Part shown: positions 46,761 to 57,567 of the stretch, piece by piece
How the letters are laid out: every line of letters begins with the position of its first letter
Position numbering within the stretch: the first letter of the stretch is position 1
Notes under the pieces: generated by a model
What the model was told of the DNA's origin: nothing
Database searches by the model: none
The model's input: only the letters and a program-made list of their open reading frames with translations
Assembly: GCF_019175385.1 (NCBI RefSeq)
Contig: NC_083345.1
Coordinates: 42,182,098 to 42,246,097 of the forward strand
Origin: Lycium barbarum
Taxonomy: Eukaryota > Streptophyta > Magnoliopsida > Solanales > Solanaceae
Direction of reading: 5' to 3'
DNA length: 64,000 nucleotides
Program-made: the position numbers and the translations under genes

Positions 46761-48063
46761 TAATGGGCAGTTACCCTGCTCATATATGACATATTCTTTG
46801 TGTTTATCCATTCGGTACCTCTTTCGGCTTTCCCTCTAATCCTACATTCTAAGTGTTTATCCAACCAAAACTTGCCACTAATGAACATAATGGTTATGTT
46901 CCTTCCCAGGGCCAGTTATATCAGTATCCAAAACGTATATATATGATATTGCCTTACCACTTCTCATTCTTCGCAATCCAACTATACTCATGACGACTTA
47001 CGATTCGAGCTCAGTAAATTTCTTAACTAGCAACATCTTTAGGTTCTTGCCGCAACTTTTCCTCATTTCCTTCCCTCACATCCCTCTTGGGCACACCTTT
47101 ACACATCTAGGTACCACACAAGTTCTGCTCGGTACGGGGAATTAAAACCATGATCAAGGAATATCGAGGCTTGTGTCAGCATAAAGCATCCTCTCTATGT
47201 GTCTTCCATATTTTCCCTATATCTACCTCATCGTACACTCGTTGTCAATTTATTTCTACGTCCTTTCGTGCCCTTTACGACATACCAACATACCCCAAAT
47301 TCTGGCCCCGAGCTAATAAGTCTCCTTTTCTGGGGTTTGAATTGTCATGGTTCATTTTAGGTCTAATATGTTCTCCCCCCCCCCCCCCCCCCCCCTCCCT
47401 TTTATTAAGAGGGTCTGCATACGCCTATGCCCTTTAAGTGACTATCGCTTTTCTGCGATTTTCTTACAATTGAAGTTTCCCCATCGCGGAGTCTATCCTA
47501 TTTAGTTTCATGCCTTCAAGTTTCTACCCCAATAGTTTCATGCCTTGCCCGTCGGCTCTTTTGGAGGCTTTGCTCAATCATGTTTCTTACCTTTCACCTT
47601 TTCCGACATTTTGATCTCCTTACCTTCCATTTACTCGCCCTCTTTCCTTTCCAAATATCGTTGTATTAGAATTTTCCAACCTTAATCTGTAGTGAAATCG
47701 GTATCAGTCTATTTCATAACATCTGCACCATACCTTTCGCTTCGTCTCTTGGATTCCGTCCGGTCAATGTCTTCCATACGTCGCAACACTAGTTGCTGGG
47801 ATTCGCCTATCGATCGATATAGTTATAGATGGAATATCATATCATATTATATTTATTACCATTTCACTTACAGAATATTCCCAAACGCTAGTCAAACTTA
47901 CTCTGATCCCAGAGCTGCGTTGCACTTCTTTCTTTTTCACCGGCCTGGTCCACCTTAGCCTACGCGACCTCTTTAAGGTTTCTAACCGCTCCACATACTC
48001 TAATTTCCTTTAGGTTGCCCTAACTTCCTATTTGTCTCTTGGATCTACATTTGTGGAAATTTT
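46761..48063 (-). other. Unassigned internal stretch of Tekay-3
   Basis: This is pyrimidine-rich on plus, with no convincing coding motif on either strand and a C21 run at 47375-47395. In an intact element pol would occupy this place, so it is either heavily eroded pol or foreign sequence. Confidence 0.5.
47375..47395. repeat. C21 homopolymer
   Basis: Twenty-one consecutive C, the longest homopolymer in the window. Confidence 0.95.
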
Positions 48064-48171
48064 AGCACACTTTCCAGGGGGTCACCCATCCCAAAATTGC
48101 TCTGGCTCTAGCACGCTTAACCTCGAAACTTTAATGCATTTCGATGCGTCAATGCTGGTATAATTGCACCC
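48064..48171 (-). pseudogene. 5S-rRNA-like sequence
   Basis: The minus strand reads GGGTGCAATTATACCAGCA at the start, then GGTTAAGCGTGCTAGAGCCA in the place of the internal A box, and GGGATGGGTGACCCCCTGG in the place of the C box. This is the order and approximate spacing of plant 5S rRNA. Length is about 108 bases against about 120 for 5S, and the region between GACGCATCG and the A box is diverged, so it is not a functional gene. 5S-derived blocks are known in Cassandra TRIM LTRs and in 5S-derived SINEs; here it lies inside a chromovirus internal region. I see no Cassandra LTR ends around it. Confidence 0.75.
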
Positions 48172-48400
48172 ACTTCCCCGCACGACCTTTTTCACATAAT
48201 CAAGGGCAAGTCGGGGTCTTAACAATTTTCGGAAAGTTCTCGTAGCGGGTCCCACTCCGATCTAGAGAGGGTCTTTTATTTTTCTTATTATGCGATTACC
48301 GTATTAGCCTTGTAAATCTTCAATATTCACCTTTCATTTATATGTATGGCTACCCCAAACGGTTCTATCAATTCGGGTTTTATCCCAATTCTATTAGTAA

Positions 48401-49888
48401 CTAGGAGGGGAAAATATACCACAAAATAGAGCCTAGACCTGTCAATGCATATACATTTCGGGAAAAGAACAATAATATACCTGTATCCGCGTTTGGTGGC
48501 GCCCCCGGGTCCTGTCGACTAGCCAAGGCATAGATGCGGTTTGAAGGACCGCTAGAACTGGAAACTCCGCCGCGGCCTCTACCCCGGCCTGCTGGTGCCG
48601 GCATGCCCTGCTCCGTAGGGCGCATAGCTACAGAAGAAGATGAACCGGCAACCGACCCCGTGGGCTGAGCTGCACCACCGGAACCACCCAGCAACGGGCA
48701 ATCTCTCATGATATGGCCTTGACGGCCGCAAGAAAAACAGGCACCTGTGGCACGATAACACTCTCCAGGGTGATGCCTCCTGCAATGAGGACATCGAGGT
48801 ATGGGTGGCCTCGTCTGACCGGAACCTCTGTCTACCTGCGAACCCGAGGCCCTAGAACTCTGGCCTACTCCTGTGTGCCCAGTACTATCAAATCTCCTAC
48901 CCGTAAACTGTGGAGGCGTACTGCGGGCTGGCTGAGAGAAATATCCACTATGCTGCTTCTGAGGCTGCCCGCCTCGAAACTCCTCAAAATAGCCAGCTGA
49001 TCTAGCCCTCTTGGGCTGCCTCCTATCACGCTCTCTATCGGGCTGACGCCCTCTATGTCGGTCCTCCATTCCTTGTACGTATGCCTGCAAACGAGCGATG
49101 TCCATCCCGTACCGATGCATCCTGTAAGTCATATCGGCTACAATCGTGGGTGCGTATCTAGCCAAAGAGTTAAACTCTAGGATGTACTCCTGAACGCTCC
49201 TACCCCACTATTTCAGCTGTAGAAATCTATCAACTCTGGCTCGCCACGCCTCGGGAGGCAGGAAATGGCCAAGAAAGGCCTCCGTAAACTCGACCCATAC
49301 TGCTGGAGGAGCATCATCGCCCTTAGACAGTTCCCAGTACTCATACCAATTTGTAGCTATATTACGCAATCGATATGAAGCCAGCTCGACAGACTCGGTC
49401 TCAGTAGCCCTGACTAATCTCAGCGTACACTGCATCTGTCGAATAAAGTCCTGGGGATCCTCCTCGGGCTTTGACCCGTAGAACTCTGGGGGATTACAAG
49501 TCAAAAAGTCACGAACTCTCAGGCTGTCATGTCGGTCCACATCATCACCCTCCAGTCCGTGTTTGCGAGCCTGCCCCGCTACTAGTCTAGTCAGCAACTA
49601 GATCGCATCTCTCATGGCCCTATCCTCCGCCCCTAGCTATGGAGCTGGAGGCTCGGGAACTGGAACCCCGGGAGCTAGCGGTGGGGCCGTCCCCTGGTCG
49701 GCAGCTGTTGCTGCTCCAATCTCCTCTGGTAATGGCGGTGTAGCAGAACTGGATGACGGGGGCACATCCTCAGGTACAAGCTGAGCACGCGCCCTGGTAA
49801 CTCTCTGGGCCTGGCTAGTCTCTCCAGCTGCCGCTGACTTGCCCTTCTGGGCAGCTGTCTCTTTTTTCGGAGGTATCGCTGAAAACAT
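48401..49888 (-). pseudogene. Tekay-3 gag with start of protease
   Basis: Three consecutive open pieces lie on the minus strand. 49888-49637 (from ATG) is an Ala/Pro/Thr-rich N-terminus. 49597-49208 is the capsid part (DFLTCNPPEFYGSKPEEDPQ, then WVEFTEAFLGHFLPPEAW). 49165-48401 is the C-terminal part (EFNSLARYAPTIV) with an Arg-rich stretch and a canonical zinc knuckle, CFSCGRQGHIMRDC, preceded by a second Cys/His cluster (CPHCRRHHPGEC). The tail runs into the protease (NRIYALASRQDP), where the active-site Asp is lost (TGLGS). Stops at about 49635 and 49206 break the frame. Gag would build the particle and package RNA. Confidence 0.85.
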
Positions 49889-49899
49889 GACAATTCGTT

Positions 49900-50272
49900 A
49901 GGCCAATTTATAGACGTCACGTAAGGTGTGTTCCTTTTTTGCTTGGATTTCTATAAAATCAAGGATTCATTTGCCTTTTTTCTTAGAGTAGCGCATGGGT
50001 GGGCTAAAAAAGATCATGACTTGAGTTTTGTAGAAGAAACCTTTTAGTGGTCCCCGCGAGTCAATCATAAAGAAAGAAAAACTCAATAGGTAACAACATT
50101 ATTCCATAGAAAAACTCAATAGGTAACAACATTAGTCCATTGGTCATAATAAAAAAAGCAAGTAACATTTGTGTTTGCTTGAAACAGAATAGTCCAGAAT
50201 CCGATCGAAATGGAAGACTTTAAAAGGCGACCTAAGGAGCTAACTGAATGGACATGATTTTTGTCATTTGAC
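49900..50272. repeat. Direct repeat of 42506-42895
   Basis: Long shared stretches such as AGCGCATGGGTGGG, CCTTTTAGTGGTCCCCGCGA and GAATCCGATCGAAATGGAAG occur in the same order and orientation. This copy lacks about 60 bases present in the left copy and has its own 33-bp tandem duplication (AAAAACTCAATAGGTAACAA at about 50078 and 50111). Confidence 0.85.
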
Positions 50273-50454
50273 TGACTTTGAGACTAACAACATGGACAAG
50301 GAAAGGTTTGAGCGTTCGTACTCGAGCATGGGTCTGGATTCAGAAAGCTTTTATGGAGTAACAAAATTACGGGTTGTGATTGACTCTAAACTAATTGAGT
50401 TCACTAAAATAAATCGATGACGGGTGAAGCTTTGGCAATTTATTGGGTGGCAAA

Positions 50455-50840
50455 AGCAAATTTTACGAACGACGTGGTCAACTATAATTGGCGATGACCG
50501 GGTGTTTTTTTCCTGGAATATTTGGCATGTAGGACTTTAAAAGCCTAAAGATGTAACTTTGACGACCGTTGGCTGCAATAAAGTGATTTATAGGGACGAC
50601 GCGATCAACGTTAATTGGACGGTGACTGGACGGCTTTTCAGGAAAACATGGAATATTTGGACTTTTATTTAAAGTTTCGGGAGCTCGGGGTGCGACTCTG
50701 GAAACTATTGGGATGTAGTAAGGTGATTTTTAGGAACGATGTGGCCAATGATAATTGGCGATGACTGGGTGATTTTTTCTTGGAATATTTAGTACATTTG
50801 GACTTTTATGTAAGGTTTCGAGAGTTCGGGTGATTTTAGG
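50455..50840. repeat. Tandem repeats in the Tat leader, three units
   Basis: Three diverged units share ACGACGTGGTCAAC-like sequence, AATTGGCGATGACYGGGTG, CCTGGAATATTTGG and GGACTTTTAT. Unit length is about 120-150 bp. Confidence 0.7.
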
Positions 50841-51775
50841 TGGACTTTGAAAAAGTTTGACTTTGAGGTTTTGTGTGCTTAAGGACATTCTAAGACTTCA
50901 GAACCGAATAATGGACTGTTCATTTTCAATGCAAAACAGATGTATTTAAGTACATAAATCAAATAGGCATAAAAACACATATTGCATAGCACCTAGCACA
51001 TAAATAATGTATATTGTGTCCTAATCCTGCATGTGATCTTTTAAGCTAAAGGTGAGTCTATTCGATTTGAAGGATGTAGGTGTCGTTAAGACGTCCCGTT
51101 TGTACCAAAATTAATCGAATGGGGATACATAATAAGAGAATTGGGTATACAAAATGTCAGTCCCGCAAAGGGGTAAAAATTCTAAACTAAGCCACCATGG
51201 GGTCCTCCATCATCTTTCGGACTTTCCGAGCTCCTCTCAGATGAAGTTTAAAAAGTAAAGGAAAAATTCCCAACCCCAAGAACAAACGGTTCGTATAATG
51301 GCATGTACATCTTTCAATTTTCACATAGTTGGATATGGTGTCATCGGGCCCTAGGCCGTCATGACACAAGGTAGTCTCATTAATGGGTTTTAGATACGTC
51401 TCAAATATCCAAAACCCATCTAGGTCATCATGCGCTAGTCCGTTGGAATTTAGCTTAGCTCTATCCTAGTCAAATACCAGAGTGGGCTTTTTATAATGAC
51501 CTTGGACCCATGCAGACTACTCGGGGTGAATTGTTGTCAGCTATTGGGCAACTGCGCACCAACTCTGTGTTCAATATGTTCCAAAGAAAGGGTTTTTCGG
51601 GTCTTTAGTGAAGCTAGACTACGTGTCCCCTTTGAAACCATGCTTTTTGCTAGGAGTGACAAAATTTATGATATGAATGCATGACAGTTTATATTTTTCA
51701 AGAAAGTAAACAATTAAGCATAAATCACAATTATATCGCATTATATTGAAACCCTTATGGTTAGAACCTAGAATA

Positions 51776-51793
51776 TCCCCAACAGAGTCACCA
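51776..51793 (-). promoter_or_regulatory. Tat primer-binding site
   Basis: On the minus strand TGGTGACTCTGTTGGGGA follows the LTR end by two bases. This is the PBS form I associate with Tat/Ogre elements (tRNA-Arg type); the tRNA identity is recalled, not checked. Confidence 0.65.
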
Positions 51794-51795
51794 TC

Positions 51796-52181
51796 TGTTA
51801 CAGTTCCCTTTTACACTGGTGCATAAAAGCTACTAAGAGGGTGTGGACTCTATTTGAATTTTATGTTTTTAGAGACGCCACCTAATTTATTGTTAAACTA
51901 GGAAAACAGAGTTAAAAGGATTTTATCAAACAAAGAAAATTTTCTTTTTGAACCAGAGTTCAAGGTTAGGGTTCTGGTGATCCCCTAGGGAAGGTTTTAA
52001 GCACCCTTGTATTAAGGATCCATAGACCTTCGAGATTCAATGTGTGATTTATGTGATTACTTGGTAAAATATTTTGTTTCTAGAAAAGAACTGTCATGTC
52101 AATATTATAAACTCCATTTTTGGCAAAATTCTTTAAGGAAAAGAGATTTTTTAGGAAAAAAAGTTTAATAAGGGTTGAAGT
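51796..52181 (-). mobile_element. Tat 5' LTR, last 386 bases
   Basis: It ends GGGAACTGTAACA on the minus strand. Homology with 34440-34712 is clear over the GGGGATCACCAGAACCCT and AAATTAGGTGGCG words. The rest of the LTR is cut off by Tekay-2 at 52182. Confidence 0.75.
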
Positions 52182-52559
52182 TGTTACACCTCGTAGTTTT
52201 GTATGTTAAAATTCGTTAGGTGTTAGCTGGGTAATTGTGGATACTGGAGTACCTTCTAGGATATATGATATTATATGAGCCTACCTTATGATTATGAGGG
52301 TTTAAGTTCATATAATAAGCCACGGAAGGATTGGAGGGCAAGTGAATCAAGGAAATTAAGTTTGTTGGACTTTGGACAAAATATAAGGTGCAATTTTGGT
52401 CAGATTTGGAGAAAGAATATCTTTTAGTATATGAGGAGTTTTAGAGCAAAGCAAAAGCCTAAATTGAAGTTCATGAAGTCTTGTTTCGAGCGCAACAAAC
52501 CGCTCATCGATGGGACATCAAAGTAGAGAGTTATGGACGTTACAAATTAGGCTGCCAGA

Positions 52560-52720
52560 GCAGAAATTAACCCTTCGCGAACGTGACCAAAGGGCCGCGA
52601 ACGCGAAGAGGAGGACTAAATAACCCTACGCAAATGCGACCCTAGGCCGCGAACACGAAGGGAAAATTCTGAGTCGGTGGAAACCGACTCTAGAACCTTA
52701 TATAAGGGGGTTCCGCCCCC
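52560..52720 (+). repeat. GC-rich hairpin block around the LTR promoter
   Basis: It contains TTCGCGAACGTG, CCGCGAACGCGAAG, CCGCGAACACGAAG, the perfect hairpin GAGTCGGT-GGAA-ACCGACTC (52671-52690), TATATAA at 52699-52705, and at once GGGGG-TTCCG-CCCCC (52706-52720), another perfect hairpin near the probable transcription start. Confidence 0.85.
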
Positions 52721-53592
52721 TCCATTTTTTGTCCAAGCACCCCTCTAAACTCCCTAAACTTTCTGGAATAATCCCCCAACTTGAAGTTATAAGATTTTAG
52801 TGCAAATTAAGAGGAATTCTCCGGATTTAGGTTCGAACAGCATATAGTTGCGATTATAATATTATGTTGCGGCAAATCCAGACTTGAATTCAAGGTGAGA
52901 AGTGAAGGTATTGAAGTTCTAGAGGAAGTAAGGATGAATCTTCCCTTATTAATAGTGATTTAGGTTTATTTACGGAGGTAGAGCTATTAGATGATCGTAT
53001 GACGAATTTATTGGTTGAGAAATTAGACGAACATCGTTTGGGATGTTTTATGGAATATTTTGGTATGGATAATGATGTTGTTGGCGTTGGAGTTGTTTTT
53101 GTGGTTTGATTGTTGGTATTGTGATTTCGGGCTAGGGATATAAACAGGGGAGATGCTGCCTGAATTTTGACACATTCTAAAAGGATTTAAATTGAAGGAT
53201 TAAGACAAGCATATGATGATGAGTCTAACGATAGTATGAAAGGTTTTATATGTAGATTACGAGACTACGACTTATCTTGTGTAGATTACGAGGCAGGAAG
53301 TAGGTTGGAAAGTTGGGATGCAAGCTTCAGGTATGTTAAGGTTGTTCCTTCTTTTCTTGGCATGATTCCATACTTGGTAATAGCGTGATAAACCTTATGG
53401 CTAGAGATTTGTCAAGGTAGAGGTTGTCATATTGTTGTCTAGTTTCTGAGTGTTATGTTGTTCTTACCTAAGGGCCATATCCCTTCCCTATGTCCTTGAG
53501 TTTATAAAGAGACAGAAGAGACATGCTACAATATCAGTGTTTTTCAGCATATGCATGATATACTACATGATATAAATATATATTTTCCTTTA

Positions 53593-53803
53593 GCCTGGCC
53601 TACGGGTCAGTAAGACATTTTTATTTTGCCTGGCCTACGGGTTAGTGAGACAGATATGCCTAGCCTACGGGTCAGTGAGACAGATATGCCTGGCCTACGG
53701 GTCAGTGAGACAGATTGCCTGGTTGACGGGTCAGTGAGACAAATTGCCTGGCTACTTGGCCAGTGAGAATTTACAGTTGCCTGGACACTTGGTCAGTGAG
53801 ATA
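53593..53803 (+). repeat. LTR minisatellite, 7 units of about 30 bp
   Basis: Seven units of the form GCCTGGCCTACGGGTCAGTG plus AGACAGATAT run in tandem. The last two drift to GGCTACTTGGCCAG and GGACACTTGGTCAG. Confidence 0.9.
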
Positions 53804-54380
53804 TATATAATAGTATTATATTGCATTACATATGAGACAGGTCTGGAGAGATATTCAGGGCATTCTTTGGCCTCCAAATTGTATTGGTTTCAGTTCAGTT
53901 TCAGTTATTGTTGCCTTACATACTCGGTACATTATTTCGTACTGACGTCCCTTTTGTTGGGGGCGCTGCATTCATGCCTGAAGGTACAGATCGATAGATT
54001 GATAGGCCTCCCCAGTAGACAGGATCTGACATCAGCTGATTGGTGAGTTCCCTTTCTGTTCGGAGTTGCCAGGTCCTTGGAGTCTTTCCTTTTTTATTCT
54101 AGATTGTATGGTACAATCACATATCTCTCTAGAGGGTTGTAGATGAGTCCTGTATATAGTGTGTCTGTCTGATAGCCTTGTCAGTTTATGTATGTATGTT
54201 AGATATTGTTGGTTTTGTACGATCATAGCAGCCTCGTTGGCTTGCTCAGTTGTGTATATATATATATATATTTTGGGAGTGTATGCCCAGTTCAGACGCT
54301 CAGACTTAGAGTGGATCGCTCGGGCCTAGTTTGGCATCGAGTGATGGTCAAGCCACTCACGATTTTGGGCGTGACAAACT

Positions 54381-54392
54381 TGGTAATAGAGC
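54381..54392 (+). promoter_or_regulatory. Primer-binding site, tRNA-Met type
   Basis: TGGTAATAGAGC lies four bases after the LTR end; it matches the chromovirus PBS TGGTATCAGAGC with two changes. Confidence 0.75.
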
Positions 54393-54588
54393 AGGTCTGT
54401 CCTATGGAGTCTGCAAGCCGTACCTAGTAGAGTCTTCATTATAGACGTGTTGTGCACCACATCATATGAACAGGAAGCTACAGGGCATTTAGGAATTGGT
54501 TACCTTTCTTCCAGATCTAAATCGCGTTGTAGAGCCAAGTCATAGGAGGTTTGAGTTAAACTTAGTCTTCCGTATTTGTGCACAGCTA

Positions 54589-55917
54589 TGGCAGTGACTA
54601 GGAAGACTGTACCTAACCGGAGAGGTGATACGGCAGCTGGTGAGGGGAACAGTAGGGAACACCCGACAATTGAGGCCCGACCTGAGGGTAAGGGTGAGAC
54701 CCTATCCCAGCCATCATCGAGGACTCCACCGCTCGAGGAGCTCCCGAGGGAGACAGTACGTCCAGTACCCTCTCCCGCACTGACAGACCAGGATCTTAGG
54801 AGAGCGGTGCACTTATTGACTCAGCTTGTGACAACACAGAGAGCCGAGAGCACCCGCCAGAACGGTGACCACTGATAGGTCCACCAGTTGAAGGGTTCAT
54901 GAGTTTTTAGCACTTGACCCCCAGAGCACTCCAGGGTTAAGCGGGATTAGGATCCGCTGAACTTTGTCGATAAGCTTCAGCATATTTTTAGGGTCATGCA
55001 TGCTACCGAGACCGAGGCAGTAGAGCTAGCGGCTATCAGGCTTTGTGATATAACAGTCTTATGGTATGAGAGGGGGGAGCATGCCAGAGGTCCTGAGGCA
55101 TCTCCCGCGCGTTGGTCTGAGTTTTTAGAGGCCTTTCTTAATCATTATTTACCATTGGAGATACGAGAGGCAAGGGTAGCTCATTTCTTGACTGTCCAGC
55201 AAGGTAGCTCCAGTGTTCGTGATTATTGCCTTCGATTACATTCCTTGGCCAGATATGCTCCATCCTACTTTGATTTATCGAGGGCCAGGATTCATAGGTT
55301 TATAGCAGGTTTTCACAATGGCTATGTCGAGGCTTGTACCACTGCGGCGGGTGGCTGAGAGCATGGAAAGGGAGTATCATAAGAGGGGTAGGACTACTAG
55401 TTAGCAGGGTGAGAGTAGGGGGAGTTTCAGACCCCAACGCTAGGGTAGGCCATTTATACCACCATCAGCTCAGTCTTAGGGATACAGATTGGGGTATTAT
55501 ATTCCAATTGGACCAGCTGAAAGTTCCCGTATGTTCGGGTCACAACAGCAGAGGGGTCCGGGCCATCCTAGATCACTAACATAGCAGTGTGGTAATTGTG
55601 GCAGATCACACTATGGGCGATGTCAGTATGGATCGAGAGCTTGTTATACATGTGCTATCCTAGATCATTTTATGAGGGAGTGCCCACAGGGGGGACCTAC
55701 TGGTACGGTGCAGCCAGCAGGGTCTATAGCAAGGTCATCAGCATCCGTGCATCCTTTTGGGCGCAGGTCTCAGTCTTCAGCAGGTAGAGGCAGAGGTAGG
55801 GGCGGAGCTTCTAGTGCAGGCGGTGCCCAGAACCGCATCTATGCTTTGGCAGGTCGTCAAGACTTAGAGTCTTCGCCAGACATTATGACAGGTACATTAA
55901 AAAATCTGTTCATATAA
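54589..55917 (+). pseudogene. Tekay-2 gag
   Basis: After a 200-base leader an ATG at 54589 opens a basic, Pro/Thr-rich N-terminus with a likely helix (LTDQDLRRAVHLLTQLVTTQ). After a stop at 54873-54875 the capsid part continues at 54996-55358 (TETEAVELAAIRLCDITVLW, then RWSEFLEAFLNHYLPLE and DYCLRLHSLARYAPS). Further on, a zinc knuckle CYTCAILDHFMREC (about 55640-55680) keeps the C-C-H-C spacing but has unusual loop residues. A Ser/Arg/Gly-rich tail ends NRIYALAGRQDLE, as in Tekay-3 gag. Frameshifts near 55360 and 55590 break it. Confidence 0.85.
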
Positions 55918-57030
55918 CATTTACACTTGATAGACCCGGGGTCCAATTTATCCTATGCCACTCCACTTATTACGGGAAAATTTGGTGTAGCGCCAGAATT
56001 GTTGAATGAGCTATTTTCTGTGTCCACACCTGTTGGTAAACCTGTTATTGCTAGAAAATTTATCGTGGTTGTTCTGTAGTTGTTTGTGGTCATCAGACCA
56101 TAACAGGTCTTATAGAGTTGCAGATGGTCGACTTTGACCTCATTGTGGGGAGGGATTGGTTAGCTTCCATTTACGCTAATGTGAGGTGTTTAACGAAGAC
56201 TATCACGTTCCACTTCCTAGGGCAACCAATTTTGGAATGGAAGGCAATACGACTTCGTTGAAAGGTAGGTTTATTTCCTATCTCAAGGCGAAGAAGATGA
56301 TTTCGAAGGGTTGTATATATCACATAGTTCGAGTTCAAGATACAGAAGCAAAACTGCAAACTCTTCAATCTATTCCTGTAGTTAATGAGTTCCCAGACGA
56401 GCTTCCAGGCCTCCCACCAACGTGAGAAATTGACTTCGCTATAGATGTACTACCGGATACTCAACCGATATCCATCCCTCCTTATAGGATGGCTCCTGTT
56501 GAGTTGATAGAATTGAAGGAACAGTTGAAGGATCTACTGGAGAAGGGCTTTATCATACCTAGTATGTCACCGTAGGGAGCCCCAGTATTATTCGTGAGAA
56601 AGAAAGATGGTTCGTTGCGGATGTGTATTGACTATAGAAAGTTGAATAAGGTGTCTTTCGGGTTGACTAATGATCCAGCTATATTCATGGACCTAATGAA
56701 TCATGTATTCAGACCCTTCCTAGACCTGTTCATGATTGTGTTTATAGACGATATTCTGGTTTATTCTCGATCAGAGACTCAGCATGCAGATCAATTGCGT
56801 GCGGTACTTAGAGTCCCTCAGGACCAGAAGTTGTGTGCGGTACTTAGAGTCCCTCAGGACCAGAAGCTGTATGTGAAATTCTCCAAATATGAATTTTGGC
56901 TGAACTCTGTGGCTTTCCTAGGGCATATTTTTTCAGATGAGGGCATCAAAGTGGATACCTAGAAGATAGAGGCTGTAAAGATTTAGCCTCGACCTATGAC
57001 GCCGACATATGTTCGTAGTTTTTTGCGTTT
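55918..57030 (+). pseudogene. Tekay-2 protease and RT with in-frame core deletion
   Basis: The protease region shows LIDPGSNLSYATPL (active-site Asp kept, about 55930-55970) and later VVGRDWL-like coding near 56140-56165. RT begins near 56370 (VNEFPDELPGLPP) and continues with [20 protein letters not shown], a stop at 56573-56575, [20 protein letters not shown] and then at once [16 protein letters not shown]. The roughly 60 residues that carry the first catalytic Asp are gone, joined without frame loss at about 56652. [11 protein letters not shown] follows, then a 36-bp tandem duplication (56799-56870) and [20 protein letters not shown]. It cannot make a working polymerase. Confidence 0.85.
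56799..56870 (+). repeat. 36-bp tandem duplication in RT
   Basis: Two units of 36 bases (56799-56834 and 56835-56870), differing at one base, add 12 residues ([12 protein letters not shown] then [12 protein letters not shown]) without changing the frame. Confidence 0.9.
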
Positions 57031-57567
57031 TGCAGGGTATTACAGAAGATTTGTAGAGGGATTTTCTTCTCTTTCTGCCCTATTGACGAAGTTGACCAAA
57101 AGGCAGCCAAGTTCCAATGGACAGATGCTTGCGAGCGGAGTTTTCAAGAATTGAAGGATAGGTTGACTTCAGCACCAATTCTAGCACTTCCAGAGGGATT
57201 TGAGGGTTATGCTTTCTATTGTGACGCTTTGAGGGTCAGATTGGGTTGTGTATTGATGTAGCACGGTAAGGTGATTACTTACGCTTCTAGACAACTCAGG
57301 AAGCACGAGAGGAACTACCCGACTCACGACCTAGAGTTAGCAGCCATGATTAGTGCACTTAAAATCTGGAGACATTACCTATATGGCGTTCATTTTGACA
57401 TCTATACAGATCATAAGAGTCTTCAGTATATCTTCAACCAGAAAGAGCTAAACTTGCGGCTGAGGCGGTGGTTAGAATTGCTCAAAGATTATGATGTTGA
57501 TATTTTTGTGCCATCCGGGGAAAGCGAATATGGTAGCAGATGCCCTCAGTTGCAAATCCATGGGTAG
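57031..57567 (+). pseudogene. Tekay-2 RNase H
   Basis: Frames with stops (57031-57270) keep the words AGYYRRF, then YCDA-like coding near 57220. From 57271 a clean frame reads [39 protein letters not shown] and [18 protein letters not shown]. The catalytic Glu and the later Asp are visible. A frameshift near 57520 leads into the RNase H-integrase linker ([11 protein letters not shown] in the other frame). Confidence 0.8.

Larger units (their letters stand above)
43366..49900 (-). mobile_element. Tekay-3: chromovirus, minus strand, lacking 5' LTR
   Basis: On the minus strand it has gag (49888-48401), a piece of protease, a 5S-like block, an integrase C-terminus, a PPT and a 3' LTR (46429-43366). 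RT, RNase H and most of integrase are absent. The 5' LTR, PBS and nearly all of the leader are missing: only about 12 bases upstream of the gag ATG remain before Tat sequence begins at about 49900. The left end at 43366 follows TATAT, whose right copy is not found. Confidence 0.75.
49901..52181 (-). mobile_element. 5' end of a Tat element, minus strand
   Basis: On the minus strand an LTR end (52181-51796), a PBS (51793-51776) and 1.9 kb of leader DNA follow in order. The LTR end is homologous to 34440-34712. The leader has no supportable gene, but carries tandem repeats (50455-50840) and a segment duplicated at 42506-42895. It is cut on the right by Tekay-2 at 52182 and on the left by the Tekay-3 remnant. 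It may belong with the Tat fragment at 41006-42895 as one non-autonomous Tat element (inference). Confidence 0.7.
52182..54376 (+). mobile_element. Tekay-2 5' LTR
   Basis: It starts TGTTACACCTCG and ends TTGGGCGTGACA, 2,195 bp, directly before a PBS. The LTR start at 62984 opens with the same nine bases, so these two form a sub-family distinct from the TGTAACGACCC type. It has a GC hairpin block, a TATA box (TATATAA, 52699-52705), a minisatellite (53593-53803) and a short (TA)n near 54256. Confidence 0.85.

Noticed and set aside
47150..47958. Plus-strand open frames in the unassigned part of Tekay-3
   Set aside because: Low-complexity translation (poly-Pro from the C21 run), no homology recognised, many stops nearby.
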